A DNA stretch of 64,000 nucleotides, from contig OZ024744.1 in the NCBI GenBank assembly GCA_964016885.1, positions 116,625,302 through 116,689,301 on the forward strand, written 5' to 3'. This stretch comes from Eledone cirrhosa. Taxonomy: Eukaryota; Mollusca; Cephalopoda; Octopoda; Eledonidae. Below, piece after piece: positions 1 to 16,235 of the stretch. The notes under the pieces are model-generated. The model did not search any database. It was given only the letters and a program-made list of their open reading frames with translations, and was not told the DNA's origin. The translations under genes were made by a program, and so were the position numbers. The stretch's first letter is position 1; every line of letters begins with the position of its first letter.

Positions 1-2470
1 GTGAGATAATGACAATGTGAGATAATGACAATGTGAGATAATGACAATTTGAGATAATGACAATGTGAGATAATGACCAATGTGAGATAATGACAATGTG
101 AGATAATGACAATGTGAGATAATGAGCAATGTGAGATAATGACAATGTGAGATAATGACAATGGGAGATAATGACAATGTGAGATAATGACAATGTGAGA
201 TAATGACAATGTGGGATAATGACCGATTTGAGATAATGACAATGTGAGATAATGACCAATGTGAGATAATGACAATGTGAGATAATGACCAATGTGAGAT
301 AATGACAATGTGAGATAATGACCAATGTGAGATAATGACAATGTGAGATAATGACCAATGTGAGATATTGACCAATGTGAGATAATGACCAATGTGAGAT
401 AATGACTCATGTGAGATAATGACCAATGTGAGATAATGACCAATGTGAGATAATGACAATGTGAGATAATGACAATGTTAGATAATGACAATGTGACATA
501 ATGACAATGAGAGATAATGACCAATTTGAGATAATGACCAATTTGAGATAATGACCAATGTGAGATAATGACAATGTGAGATAATGACAATGTGAGATAA
601 TGACAATGTGAGATAATGACAATGTGAGATAATGACCAATGTGAGATAATGAAAATGTGAGATAATGACAATGTGAGATAATGATCAATGTGAGATAATG
701 ACAATGTTAGATAATGACAATGTGAGATAATGACAATGTGAGAGAATGACCAATGTGAGATAATGACGATGTGAGATAATGACAATGTGAGATAATGACA
801 ATGTGAGATAATGACAATGTGAGATAATGACCAATGTGAGATAATGACAATGTGAGATAATGACAATGTGAGATAATGACCAATGTGAGATAATGACAAT
901 GTGAGATAATGACAATGTGAGATAATGACAATGTGAGATAATGACCAATGTGAGATAATGACAATGTGAGATAATGACCAATGTGAGATAATGACCAATG
1001 TGAGATAATGACAATGTGAGATAATGACCAATGTGAGATAATGACAATGTGAGATAATGACAATGTGAGATAATGACAATGTGAGATAATGACCAATGTG
1101 AGATAATGACAAAGTGAGATAATGACAATGTGAGATAATGACAATGTGAGATAATGACAATGTGAGAATATGAAAATGTGAGATAATGACAATGTGAGAT
1201 AATGACAATGTGAGATAATGACCAATGTGAGATAATGACAAAGTGAGATAATGACAAGGTGAGATAATGACCAATGTGAGATAATGACAATGTGAGATAA
1301 TGACAATGTGAGATAATTACCAACGTGAGATAATGACAATGGGAGATAATGACAATGTGAGATAGTGACCAATGTGAGATAATGACAATGTGAGATAATG
1401 ACCAATGTGAGGTAATGACAATGTGAGATAATGACCAATGTGAGATAATGACAACGTGAGATAATGACAATGTGAGATAATGACCAATGTGAGATAATGA
1501 CCAATGTGAGATAATGACAATGTGAGATAATGACAATGTGAGATAATGACCAATGTGAGATAATGACAATGTGAGATAATGACAATGTGAGATAATGACA
1601 ATGTGAGATAATGACCAATGTGAGATAATGACAATGTGAGATAATGACAATGTGAGATAATGACCAATGTGAGATAATGACCAATGTGAGATAATGAGAA
1701 CGTGTGATAATGACTCACGTGAGATAATGACAATGGGAGATAATGACCAATGTGAGATAATGACCAATGTGAGATAATGAGAACATGTGATAATGATTCA
1801 TGTGAGATAATGACCAATGTGAGATAATGACAATGTGAGATAATGACAATGTGAGATAATGACCAATGTGAGATAATGACAATGTGAGATAATGACAATG
1901 TGAGATAATGACAACATGAGATAATGACAACGTGAGATAATGACAATGTGAGATAAGGACAATGTGAGATAATGACAATGTGAGATAATGACAACGTGAG
2001 ATAATGACAACGTGAGATAATGACAATGTGAGATAATGACAATGTGAGATAATGACAATGTGAGATAATGACAATGTGAGATAATGACAATGTGAGATAA
2101 TGACAATGTGAGATAATGACAACGTGAGATAATGACAATGTGAGATAATGACGAATGTGAGATAATGACAATGTGAGATAATGACAATGTAAGATAATGA
2201 CCAATGTGAGATAATGACAATGTGAGATAATGACCAATGTGAGGTAATGACAATGTGAGATAATGAGCCATGTGAGATAATGACAATGTGAGATAATGAC
2301 AATGTGAGATAATGACAATGTGAGATAATGACCAATGTGAGATAATGACAATGTGAGATAATGACAATGTGAGATAATGACCAATGTGAGATAATGACCA
2401 ATGTGAGATAATGAGAACGTGTGATAATGACTCACGTGAGATAATGACAATGTGAGATAATGACAATGTG
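1..2470 (+). repeat. Irregular leading satellite block
   Basis: This satellite is related to the 2,620-bp HOR that follows but is shifted by changing offsets. Landmarks match 2239 bp downstream near 1696-1779, 2223 bp downstream near 407, and 2340 bp downstream near 2413. The differences between offsets show gains or losses of whole monomers. The block contains some private rearranged units, such as gtgagaatatg near 1165 and gagagaatgacc near 740. It holds no gene. Confidence 0.8.
1696..1806 (+). repeat. Marker-variant doublet (CACGTG type then CATGTG type)
   Basis: Two variant monomer pairs lie 83 bp apart. The first, at 1696, reads gagaacgtgtgataat followed by gactcacgtgag. The second, at 1779, is the TG version with gaacatgtg and attcatgtg. 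The first contains TGACTCA overlapping CACGTG and the 10-bp palindrome CTCACGTGAG. The same doublet recurs at 3935/4018 and 6555/6638, so it serves as a landmark for the HOR. Confidence 0.85.
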
Positions 2471-5090
2471 AGATAATGACCAATGTGAGATAATGACAAT
2501 GTGAGATAATGACAATGTGAGATAATGACAATGTGAGATAATGACCAATGTGAGATAATGACAATGTGAGATAATGACCAATGTGAGATATTGACCAATG
2601 TGAGATAATGACCAATGTGAGATAATGACTCATGTGAGATAATGACCAATGTGAGATAATGACCAATGTGAGATAATGACAATGTGAGATAATGACAATG
2701 TGAGATAATGACAATGTGACATAATGACAATGTGAGATAATGACCAATTTGAGATAATGACCAATTTGAGATAATGACCAATGTGAGATAATGACAATGT
2801 GAGATAATGACAATGTGAGATAATGACAATGTGAGATAATGACAATGTGAGATAATGACCAATGTGAGATAATGACAATGTGAGATAATGACAATGTGAG
2901 ATAATGATCAATGTGAGATAATGACAATGTGAGATAATGACAATGTGAGATAATGACAATGTGAGATAATGACCAATGTGAGATAATGACGATGTGAGAT
3001 AATGACAATGTGAGATAATGACAATGTGAGATAATGACAATGTGAGATAATGACCAATGTGAGATAATGACAATGTGAGATAATGACAATGTTAGATAAT
3101 GACCAATGTGAGATAATGACAATGTGAGATAATGACAATGTGAGATAATGACAATGTGAGATAATGACCAATGTGTGATAATGACAATGTGAGATAATGA
3201 CCAATGTGAGATAATGACCAATGTGAGATAATGACAATGTGAGATAATGACCAATGTGAGATAATGACAATGTGAGATAATGACAATGTGAGATAATGAC
3301 AATGTGAGATAATGACAATGTGAGATAATGACCAATGTGAGATAATGACAAAGTGAGATAATGACAATGTGAGATAATGACAATGTGAGATAATGACAAT
3401 GTGACATAATGAAAATGTGAGATAATGACAATGTGAGATAATGACAATGTGAGATAATGACCAATGTGAGATAATGACAAAGTGAGATAATGACAAGGTG
3501 AGATAATGACCAATGTGAGATAATGACAATGTGAGATAATGACAATGTGAGATAATGACCAACGTGAGATAATGACAATGGGAGATAATGACAATGTGAG
3601 ATAGTGACCAATGTGAGATAATGACAATGTGAGATAATGACCAATGTGAGGTAATGACAATGTGAGATAATGACCAATGTGAGATAATGACAACGTGAGA
3701 TAATGACAATGTGAGATAATGACCAATGTGAGATAATGACCAATGTGAGATAATGACAATGTGAGATAATGACAATGTGAGATAATGACCAATGTGAGAT
3801 AATGACAATGTGAGATAATGACAATGTGAGATAATGACAACGTGAGATAATGACCAATGTGAGATAATGACAATGTGAGATAATGACAATGTGAGATAAT
3901 GACCAATGTGAGATAATGACCAATGTGAGATAATGAGAACGTGTGATAATGACTCACGTGAGATAATGACAATGGGAGATAATGACCAATGTGAGATAAT
4001 GACCAATGTGAGATAATGAGAACATGTGATAATGATTCATGTGAGATAATGACCAATGTGAGATAATGACAATGTGAGATAATGACAATGTGAGATAATG
4101 ACCAATGTGAGATAATGACAATGTGAGATAATGACCAATGTGAGGTAATGACAATGTGAGATAATGAGCCATGTGAGATAATGACAATGTGAGATAATGA
4201 CAATGTGAGATAATGACCAATGTGAGATAATGAGAACATGTGATAATGATTCATGTGAGATAATGACCAATGTGAGATAATGACAATGTGAGATAATGAC
4301 AATGTGAGATAAGGACAATGTGAGATAATGACAATGTGAGATAATGACAACGTGAGATAATGACAACGTGAGATAATGACAATGTGAGATAATGACAATG
4401 TGAGATAATGACAATGTGAGATAATGACAATGTGAGATAATGACAATGTGAGATAATGACAACGTGAGATAATGACAATGTGAGATAATGACGAATGTGA
4501 GATAATGACAATGTGAGATAATGACAATGTGAGATAATGACCAATGTGAGATAATGACAATGTGAGATAATGACCAATGTGAGGTAATGACAATGTGAGA
4601 TAATGAGCAATGTGAGATAATGACAATGTGAGATAATGACAATGTGAGATAATGACAATGTGAGATAATGACCAATGTGAGATAATGACAATGTGAGATA
4701 ATGACAATGTGAGATAATGACCAATGTGAGATAATGACCAATGTGAGATAATGAGAACGTGTGATAATGACTCACGTGAGATAATGACAATGTGAGATAA
4801 TGACAATGTGAGATAATGACCAATGTGAGATAATGACAATGTGAGATAATGACAAGGTGAGATAATGACAATGTGAGATAATGACCAATGTGAGATAATG
4901 ACAATGTGAGATAACGACCAATGTGAGATAATGACCAATGTGAGATAATGAGAACATGTGATAATGACTCATGTGAGATAATGACCAATGTGAGATAATG
5001 ACAATGTGAGATAATGACAATGTGAGATAATGACCAATGTGAGATAATGACAATGTGAGATAATGACAATGTGAGATAATGACCAATGTG
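2471..5090 (+). repeat. 2,620-bp higher-order repeat, copy 1
   Basis: Variant landmarks reappear exactly 2620 bp later: tgactcatg at about 2628 and 5248, the CACGTG marker at 3935 and 6555, and another at 4753 and 7373. I place the left edge where alignment with the next copy fails, near 2470. The edge is approximate because any HOR start is arbitrary. Only scattered single-base differences separate the copies, so the duplication looks recent compared with monomer divergence. Confidence 0.88.
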
Positions 5091-7710
5091 AGATAATGAC
5101 CAATGTGAGATAATGACAATGTGAGATAATGACAATGTGAGATAATGACAATGTGAGATAATGACCAATGTGAGATAATGACAATGTGAGATAATGACCA
5201 ATGTGAGATATTGACCAATGTGAGATAATGACCAATGTGAGATAATGACTCATGTGAGATAATGACCAATGTGAGATAATGACCAATGTGAGATAATGAC
5301 AATGTGAGATAATGACAATGTGAGATAATGACAATGTGACATAATGACAATGTGAGATAATGACCAATTTGAGATAATGACCAATTTGAGATAATGACCA
5401 ATGTGAGATAATGACAATGTGAGATAATGACAATGTGAGATAATGACAATGTGAGATAATGACAATGTGAGATAATGACCAATGTGAGATAATGACAATG
5501 TGAGATAATGACAATGTGAGATAATGATCAATGTGAGATAATGACAATGTGAGATAATGACAATGTGAGATAATGACAATGTGAGATAATGACCAATGTG
5601 AGATAATGACGATGTGAGATAATGACAATGTGAGATAATGACAATGTGAGATAATGACAATGTGAGATAATGACCAATGTGAGATAATGACAATGTGAGA
5701 TAATGACAATGTTAGATAATGACCAATGTGAGATAATGACAATGTGAGGTAATGACAATGTGAGATAATGACAATGTGAGATAATGACCAATGTGTGATA
5801 ATGACAATGTGAGATAATGACCAATGTGAGATAATGACCAATGTGAGATAATGACAATGTGAGATAATGACCAATGTGAGATAATGACAATGTGAGATAA
5901 TGACAATGTGAGATAATGACAATGTGAGATAATGACAATGTGAGATAATGACCAATGTGAGATAATGACAAAGTGAGATAATGACAATGTGAGATAATGA
6001 CAATGTGAGATAATGACAATGTGACATAATGAAAATGTGAGATAATGACAATGTGAGATAATGACAATGTGAGATAATGACCAATGTGAGATAATGACAA
6101 AGTGAGATAATGACAAGGTGAGATAATGACCAATGTGAGATAATGACAATGTGAGATAATGACAATGTGAGATAATGACCAACGTGAGATAATGACAATG
6201 GGAGATAATGACAATGTGAGATAGTGACCAATGTGAGATAATGACAATGTGAGATAATGACCAATGTGAGGTAATGACAATGTGAGATAATGACCAATGT
6301 GAGATAATGACAACGTGAGATAATGACAATGTGAGATAATGACCAATGTGAGATAATGACCAATGTGAGATAATGACAATGTGAGATAATGACAATGTGA
6401 GATAATGACCAATGTGAGATAATGACAATGTGAGATAATGACAATGTGAGATAATGACAATGTGAGATAATGACCAATGTGAGATAATGACAATGTGAGA
6501 TAATGACAATGTGAGATAATGACCAATGTGAGATAATGACCAATGTGAGATAATGAGAACGTGTGATAATGACTCACGTGAGATAATGACAATGGGAGAT
6601 AATGACCAATGTGAGATAATGACCAATGTGAGATAATGAGAACATGTGATAATGATTCATGTGAGATAATGACCAATGTGAGATAATGACAATGTGAGAT
6701 AATGACAATGTGAGATAATGACCAATGTGAGATAATGACAATGTGAGATAATGACCAATGTGAGGTAATGACAATGTGAGATAATGAGCCATGTGAGATA
6801 ATGACAATGTGAGATAATGACAATGTGAGATAATGACCAATGTGAGATAATGAGAACATGTGATAATGATTCATGTGAGATAATGACCAATGTGAGATAA
6901 TGACAATGTGAGATAATGACAATGTGAGATAAGGACAATGTGAGATAATGACAATGTGAGATAATGACAACGTGAGATAATGACAACGTGAGATAATGAC
7001 AATGTGAGATAATGACAATGTGAGATAATGACAATGTGAGATAATGACAATGTGAGATAATGACAATGTGAGATAATGACAACGTGAGATAATGACAATG
7101 TGAGATAATGACGAATGTGAGATAATGACAATGTGAGATAATGACAATGTGAGATAATGACCAATGTGAGATAATGACAATGTGAGATAATGACCAATGT
7201 GAGGTAATGACAATGTGAGATAATGAGCAATGTGAGATAATGACAATGTGAGATAATGACAATGTGAGATAATGACAATGTGAGATAATGACCAATGTGA
7301 GATAATGACAATGTGAGATAATGACAATGTGAGATAATGACCAATGTGAGATAATGACCAATGTGAGATAATGAGAACGTGTGATAATGACTCACGTGAG
7401 ATAATGACAATGTGAGATAATGACAATGTGAGATAATGACCAATGTGAGATAATGACAATGTGAGATAATGACAAGGTGAGATAATGACAATGTGAGATA
7501 ATGACCAATGTGAGATAATGACAATGTGAGATAACGACCAATGTGAGATAATGACCAATGTGAGATAATGAGAACATGTGATAATGACTCATGTGAGATA
7601 ATGACCAATGTGAGATAATGACAATGTGAGATAATGACAATGTGAGATAATGACCAATGTGAGATAATGACAATGTGAGATAATGACAATGTGAGATAAT
7701 GACCAATGTG
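5091..7710 (+). repeat. 2,620-bp higher-order repeat, copy 2
   Basis: This is the tandem partner of 2471-5090. Alignment continues to about 7720, where this copy has a 16-mer and the first copy has a 17-mer. It overlaps the start of the next HOR family, which begins near 7330, so the two duplications are nested in time. Confidence 0.88.
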
Positions 7711-9436
7711 AGATAATGACAATGTGAGATAATGACAATGTGAGATAATGACAACGTGAGATAATGACAATGTGAGATAATGACAATGTGAGATAATGAA
7801 AATGTGAGATAATGACAATGTGAGATAATGACAACGTGAGATAATGACAATGTGAGATAATGACAATGTGAGATAATGACAATGTGAGATAATGACAATG
7901 TGAGATAATGACAATGTGAGATAATGACAACGTGAGATAATGACAATTTGAGATAATGACAATGTGAGATAATGACCAATGTGAGATAATGACAATGTGA
8001 GATAATGACAATGTGAGATAATGACCAATGTGAGATAATGACAATGTGAGATAATGACAATGGGAGATAATGACAATGTGAGATAATGACAATGTGAGAT
8101 AATGACAATGTGAGATAATGACCAATGTGAGATAATGACAATGTGAGATAATGACAATGTTAGATAATGACCAATGTGAGATAATGACCAATGTGAGATA
8201 ATGAGAACGTGTGATAATGACTCACGTGAGATAATGACAATGTGAGATAATGACCAATGTGAGATAATGACCAATGTGAGATAATGAGAACATGTGATAA
8301 TGACTCATGTGAGATAATGACCAATGTGAGATAATGACAATGTGAGATAATGACGATGTGAGATAATGACAATGTGAGATAATGACCAATGTGAGATAAT
8401 GACAATGTGAGATAATGACAATGTGAGATAATGACCAATGTGAGATAATGACAATGTGAGATAATGACAATGTGAGATAATGACAACGTGAGATAATGAC
8501 AATGTGAGATAATGACAATGTGAGATAATGACAATGTGAGATAATGACAATGTGAGATAATGACAACGTGAGATAATGACAATGTGAGATAATGACAATG
8601 TGAGATAATGACAATGTGAGATAATGACAATGTGAGATAATGGCAATGTGAGATAATGACAATGTGAGATAATGACAACGTGAGATAATGACAATATGAG
8701 ATAATGACAATGTGAGATAATGACAATTTGAGATAATGACAATGTGAGATAATGACCAATTTGAGATAATGACAATGTGAGATAATGACAATGTGAGATA
8801 ATGACCAATGTGAGATAATGACAATCTGAGATAATGACAATGTGAGATAATGACAATGTGAGATAATGACAATGTGAGATAATGACCAATGTGAGATAAT
8901 GACAATGTGAGATAATGACAATGTGAGATAATGACCAATGTGAGATAATGACAATGTGAGATAATGACCAATGTGAGATAATGACAATGTGAGATAATGA
9001 CCAATGTGAGATATTGAACAATGTGAGATAATGACCAATGTGAGATAATGACAATGTGTGATAATGACAATGTGAGATAATGACAATGTAAGATAATGAC
9101 AATGTGAGATAATGACCAATGTGAGATAATGACAATGTGAGATAATGACCAATGTGAGATAATGACAATGTGAGATAATGACCAATGTGAGATAATGACA
9201 ATGTGAGATAATGACCAATGTGAGATATTGACCTATGTGAGATAATGACCAATGTGAGATAATGACTCATGTGAGATAATGACCAATGTGAGATAATGAC
9301 CAATGTGAGATAATGACAATGTGAGATAATGACAATGTGAGATAATGACAATGTGACATAATGACAACGTGAGATAATGACCAATTTGAGATAATGACCA
9401 ATTTGAGATAATGACCAATGTGAGATAATGACAATG
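7330..9436 (+). repeat. 2,107-bp higher-order repeat, copy 1
   Basis: CACGTG markers at 7373 and 8203 match those at 9480 and 10310, both 2107 bp away, and the 16/17 order between them matches as well. The left edge is where matching to 9437 stops. The unit contains long runs of 16-mers interrupted by aacgtg variants (about 7753, 7834 and 7930). Confidence 0.85.
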
Positions 9437-11397
9437 TGAGATAATGACCAATGTGAGATAATGACCAATGTGAGATAATGAGAACGTGTGATAATGACTC
9501 ACGTGAGATAATGACAATGTGAGATAATGACAATGTGAGATAATGACCAATGTGAGATAATGACAATGTGAGATAATGACAAGGTGAGATAATGACAATG
9601 TGAGATAATGACCAATGTGAGATAATGACAATGTGAGATAACGACCAATGTGAGATAATGACCAATGTGAGATAATGAGAACATGTGATAATGACTCATG
9701 TGAGATAATGACCAATGTGAGATAATGACAATGTGAGATAATGACAATGTGAGATAATGACCAATGTGAGATAATGACAATGTGAGATAATGACAATGTG
9801 AGATAATGACCAATGTGAGATAATGACAATGTGAGATAATGACAATGTGAGATAATGACAACGTGAGATAATGACAATGTGAGATAATGACAATGTGAGA
9901 TAATGAAAATGTGAGATAATGACAATGTGAGATAATGACAACGTGAGATAATGACAATGTGAGATAATGACAATGTGAGATAATGACAATGTGAGATAAT
10001 GACAATGTGAGATAATGACAATGTGAGATAATGACAACGTGAGATAATGACAATTTGAGATAATGACAATGTGAGATAATGACCAATGTGAGATAATGAC
10101 AATGTGAGATAATGACAATGTGAGATAATGACCAATGTGAGATAATGACAATGTGAGATAATGACAATGGGAGATAATGACAATGTGAGATAATGACAAT
10201 GTGAGATAATGACAATGTGAGATAATGACCAATGTGAGATAATGACAATGTGAGATAATGACAATGTTAGATAATGACCAATGTGAGATAATGACCAATG
10301 TGAGATAATGAGAACGTGTGATAATGACTCACGTGAGATAATGACAATGTGAGATAATGACCAATGTGAGATAATGACCAATGTGAGATAATGAGAACAT
10401 GTGATAATGACTCATGTGAGATAATGACCAATGTGAGATAATGACAATGTGAGATAATGACGATGTGAGATAATGACAATGTGAGATAATGACCAATGTG
10501 AGATAATGACAATGTGAGATAATGACAATGTGAGATAATGACCAATGTGAGATAATGACAATGTGAGATAATGACAATGTGAGATAATGACAACGTGAGA
10601 TAATGACAATGTGAGATAATGACAATGTGAGATAATGACAATGTGAGATAATGACAATGTGAGATAATGACAACGTGAGTTAATGACAATGTGAGATAAT
10701 GACAATGTGAGATAATGACAATGTGAGATAATGACAATGTGAGATAATGACAATGTGAGATAATGACAATCTGAGATAATGACAATGGGAGATAATGACA
10801 ATGTGAGATAATGACAATGTGAGATAATGACAATGTGAGATAATGACCAATGTGAGATAATGACAATGTGAGATAATGACAATGTGAGATAATGACCAAT
10901 GTGAGATAATGACAATGTGAGATAATGACCAATGTGAGATAATGACAATGTGAGATAATGACCAATGTGAGATATTGACCAATGTGAGATAATGACCAAT
11001 GTGAGATAATGACAATGTGTGATAATGACAATGTGAGATAATGACAATGTAAGATAATGACAATGTGAGATAATGACCAATGTGAGATAATGACAATGTG
11101 AGATAATGACCAATGTGAGATAATGACAATGTGAGATAATGACCAATGTGAGATAATGACAATGTGAGATAATGACCAATGTGAGATATTGACCTATGTG
11201 AGATAATGACCAATGTGAGATAATGACTCATGTGAGATAATGACCAATGTGAGATAATGACCAATGTGAGATAATGACAATGTGAGATAATGACAATGTG
11301 AGATAATGACAATGTGACATAATGACAACGTGAGATAATGACCATTTTGAGATAATGACCAATTTGAGATAATGACCTATGTGAGATAATGACAATG
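9437..11397 (+). repeat. 2.1-kb higher-order repeat, copy 2, with internal loss of about 146 bp
   Basis: The copy follows copy 1 at offset 2107 up to about 10.6-10.7 kb. It then continues at offset 1961, as shown by tgactcatg at about 9263 and 11224 and the caatttgag pair near 9376 and 11337. The 146-bp change equals about nine monomers, consistent with slippage or unequal exchange inside the unit. In the caatttgag pair, 11343 reads ccattttgag instead of ccaatttgag. Confidence 0.8.
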
Positions 11398-13231
11398 TGA
11401 GATAATGACCAATGTGAGATAATGACAATGTGAGATAATGACAATGTGAGATAATGACAATGTGAGATAATGACAATGTGAGATAATGACCAATGTGAGA
11501 TAATGACAATGTGAGATAATGACAATGTGAGATAATGACAATGTGAGATAATGACCAATGTGAGATAATGACAATGTGAGATAATGACCAATGTGAGATA
11601 ATGACCAATGTGAGATAATGACAATGTGAGATAATGACAATGTGAGATAATGAACAATGTGAGATAATAACAATGTGAGATAATGACAATGTGAGATAAT
11701 GACAATGTGAGATAATGACAATTTGAGATAATGACAATGTGAGATAATGACCAATGTGAGATAATGACAACGTGAGATAATGACAATGTGAGATAATGAC
11801 AAAGTGAGATAATGAAAATGTGAGATAATGACAATGTGAGATAATGACAATGTGAGATAATCACCAATGTGAGATAATGACAAAGTGAGATAATGACAAT
11901 GTGAGATAATGACCAATGTGAGATAATGACAATGTGAGATAATGACAACGTGAGATAATGACCAATGTGAGATAATGACAATGTGAGATAATGACAATGT
12001 GAGATAATGACCAATGTGAGATAATGACAATGTGAGATAATGACAATGTGAGATAATGACAATGTGAGATAATGACCATGTGAGATAATGACAATGTGAG
12101 ATAATGACAATGTGAGATAATGACCAATTTGAGATAATGACCAATGGGAGATAATGACAATGTGAGATAATGACCAATGTGAGATAATGACAATGTGACA
12201 TCATGACCAATGTGAGATAATGACCAATGGGAGATAATGACCAATGTGAGATAATGACCAATGTGAGATAATGACAACGTGAGATAATGACAATGTGAGA
12301 TAATGACCAATGTGAGATAATGACCAATGTGAGATAATGACCAATGTGAGATAATGACAATGTGAGATAATGACCAATGTGAGATAATGACAATGTGAGA
12401 TAATGACCATGTGAGATAATGACAATGTGAGATAATGACAATGTGAGATAATGACAATGTGAGATAATGACAATGTGAGATAATGACAATGTGAGATAAT
12501 GACAACGTGAGATAATGACAATGTGAGATAATGACCAATTTGAGATAATGACAATGTGAGATAATGACAATGTGAGATAATGACCAATGTGAGATAATGA
12601 CAATCTGAGATAATGACAATGGGAGATAATGACAATGTGAGATAATGACAATGTGAGATAATGACAATGTGAGATAATGACCAATGTGAGATAATGACAA
12701 TGTGAGATAATGACAATGTGATATAATGACCAATGTGAGATAATGACAATGTGAGATAATGACCAATGTGAGATAATGACAATGTGAGATAATGACCAAT
12801 GTGAGATATTGACCAATGTGAGATAATGACCAATGTGAGATAATGACAATGTGAGATAATGACAATGTGAGATAATGACAATGTAAGAGAATGACAATGT
12901 GAGATAATGACCAATGTGAGATAATGACAATGTGAGATAATGACCAATGTGAGATAATGACAATGTGAGATAATGACCAATGTGAGATAATGACAATGTG
13001 AGATAATGACCAATGTGAGATATTGACCTATGTGAGATAATGACCAATGTGAGATAATGACTCATGTGAGATAATGACCAATGTGAGATAATGACCAATG
13101 TGAGATAACGACAATGTGAGATAATGACAATGTGAGATAATGACAATGTGACATAATGACAATGTGAGATAATGACCAATTTGAGATAATGACCAATTTG
13201 AGATAATGACCAATGTGAGATAATGACAATG
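11398..13231 (+). repeat. Third, shorter derivative of the 2.1-kb HOR
   Basis: Landmarks follow copy 2 at offset 1834: the ttgacctatg unit at about 11190 and 13024, and tgactcatg at about 11224 and 13058. The left part is more rearranged and carries private variants such as gatcaccaatg near 11860 and gacatcatgacc near 12187. The edges are approximate. Confidence 0.65.
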
Positions 13232-15895
13232 TGAGATAATGACCAATGTGAGATAATGACAATGTGAGATAATGACAATGTGAGATAATGACAATGTGAG
13301 ATAATGACCAATGTGAGATAATGACAATGTGAGATAATGACAATGTGAGATAATGACCAATGTGAGATAATGACAATGTGAGATAATGACAATGTGAGAT
13401 AATGACAATGTGAGATAATGACCAATGTGAGATAATGACAATGTGAGATAATGACCAATGTGAGATAATGACCAATGTGAGATAATGACAATGTGAGATA
13501 ATGACAATGTGAGATAATGAACAATGTGAGATAATGACCAATGTGAGATAATGACAATGTGAGATAATGACAATGTGAGATAATGACAATTTGAGATAAT
13601 GACAATGTGAGATAATGACCAATGTGAGATAATGACAATGTGAGATAATGACAATGTGAGATAATGACAAAGTGAGATAATGAAAATGTGAGATAATGAC
13701 AATGTGAGATAATGACAATGTGAGATAATGACCAATGTGAGATAATGACAAAGTGAGATAATGACAATGTGAGATAATGACCAATGTGAGATAATGACAA
13801 TGTGAGATAATGACAATGTGAGATAATGACCAACGTGAGATAATGACAATGGGAGATAATGACAATGTGAGATAATGAGCAATGTGAGATAATGACCAAT
13901 GTGAGATAATGACAATGTGAGATAATGACAATGTGAGATAATGACCAATGTGAGATAATGACAATGTGAGATAATGACAATGTGAGATAATGACAATGTG
14001 AGATAATGACCAAGTGAGATAATGACAATGTGAGATAATGACAATGTGAGATAATGCCCAATTTGAGATAATGACCAATAGGAGATAATGACAATGTGAG
14101 ATAATGACCAATGTGAGATAATGACAATGTGAGATAATGACCAATGTGAGATAATGACCAATGGGAGATAATGACAATGTGAGATAATGACCAATGTGAG
14201 ATAATGACAATGTGAGATAATGACAATGTGAGATAATGACCAATGTGAGATAATGTCCAATGTGAGATAATGACCAATGTGAGATAATGACAATGTGAGA
14301 TAATGACCAATGTGAGATAATGACAATGTGAGATAATGACCAATGTGAGATAATGACAATGTGAGATAATGACCAATGTGAGATATTGACCAATGTGAGA
14401 TAATGACCAATGTGAGATAATGACTCATGTGAGATAATGACCAATGTGAGATAATGACCAATGTAAGATAATGACAATGTGAGATAATGACAATGCGAGA
14501 TAATGACAATGTGACACAATGACAATGTGAGATAATGACCAATTTGAGATAATGACCAATTTGAGATAATGACCAATGTGAGATAATGACAATGTGAGAT
14601 AATGACAATGTGAGATAATGACAATGTGAGATAATGACCAATGTGAGATAATGACAATGTGAGATAATGACAATGTGAGATAACGACCAATGTGAGATAA
14701 TGACAATGTGAGATAATGACAATGTGAGATAATGACAATGTGAGATAATGACCAATGTGAGATAATGACAATGTGAGATAATGACAATGTGAGATAATGA
14801 CAATGTGAGATAATGACCAATGTGAGATAATGACAATGTGAGATAATGACAATGTGAGATAATGACCAATGTGAGATAATGACAATGTGAGATAATGACA
14901 ACGTGAGATAATGGACAATGTGAGATAATGACCAATGTGAGATAATGACAATGTGAGATAATGACCAATGTGAGATAATGACCAATGTGAGATAATGACA
15001 ATGTGAGATAATGACCAATGTGAGATAATGACAACGTGAGATAATGACAATGTGAGATAATGACAATGTGAGATAATGACAATGTGAGATAATGACCAAT
15101 GTGAGATAATGACAAAGTGAGATAATGACAATGTGAGATAATGACAATGTGAGATAATGACAATGTGAGATAATGAAAATGTGAGATAATGACAATGTGA
15201 GATAATGACAATGTGAGATAATGACCAATGTGAGATAATGACAAAGTGAGATAATGACAAGGTGAGATAATGACCAATGTGAGATAATGACAATGTGAGA
15301 TAATGACAATGTGAGATAATGACCAACGTGAGATAATGACAATGGGAGATAATGACAATGTGAGATAATGACCAATGTGAGATAATGACAATGTGAGATA
15401 GTGACCAATGTGAGGTAATGACAATGTGAGATAATGACCAATGTGAGATAATGACAACGTGAGATAATGACAATGTGAGATACTGACCAATGTGAGATAA
15501 TGACCAATGTGAGATAATGACAATGTGAGATAATGACAATGTGAGATAATGACCAATGTGAGATAATGACAATGTGAGATAATGACCAATGTGAGGTAAT
15601 GACAATGTGAGATAATGAGCAATGTGAGATAATGACAATGTGAGATAATGACAATGTGAGATAATGACAATGTGAGATAATGACAATGTGAGATAATGAC
15701 AATGTGAGATAATGACCAATGTGAGATAATGACAATGTGAGATAACGACCAATGTGAGATAATGACCAATGTGAGATAATGACAATGTGAGATAATGACA
15801 ATGTGAGATAATGACCAATGTGAGATAATGACAATGTGAGATAATGACAATGTGAGATAATGACCAATGTGAGATAATGACCAATGTGAGATAAT

Positions 15896-16235
15896 GAGAA
15901 CGTGTGATAATGACTCACGTGAGATAATGACAATGGGAGATAATGACAATGTGAGATAATGACAATGTGAGATAATGACCAATGTGAGATAATGACAATG
16001 TGAGATAATGAGAACGTGTGATAATGACTCACGTGAGATAATGACAATGGGAGATAATGACCAATGTGAGATAATGACCAATGTGAGATAATGACAATGT
16101 GAGATAATGACAATGTGAGATAATGACCAATGTGAGATAATGACAATGTGAGATAGTGACAATGTGAGATAATGACCAATGTGAGATAATGACCAATGTG
16201 AGATAATGAGAACGTGTGATAATGACTCACGTGAG
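15896..16235 (+). repeat. CACGTG marker trio 1
   Basis: Three copies of the 28-bp variant pair (gagaacgtgtgataat followed by gactcacgtgag) start at 15896, 16010 and 16208, spaced 114 and 198 bp. Each holds TGACTCA fused to CACGTG and the palindrome CTCACGTGAG. Confidence 0.9.
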
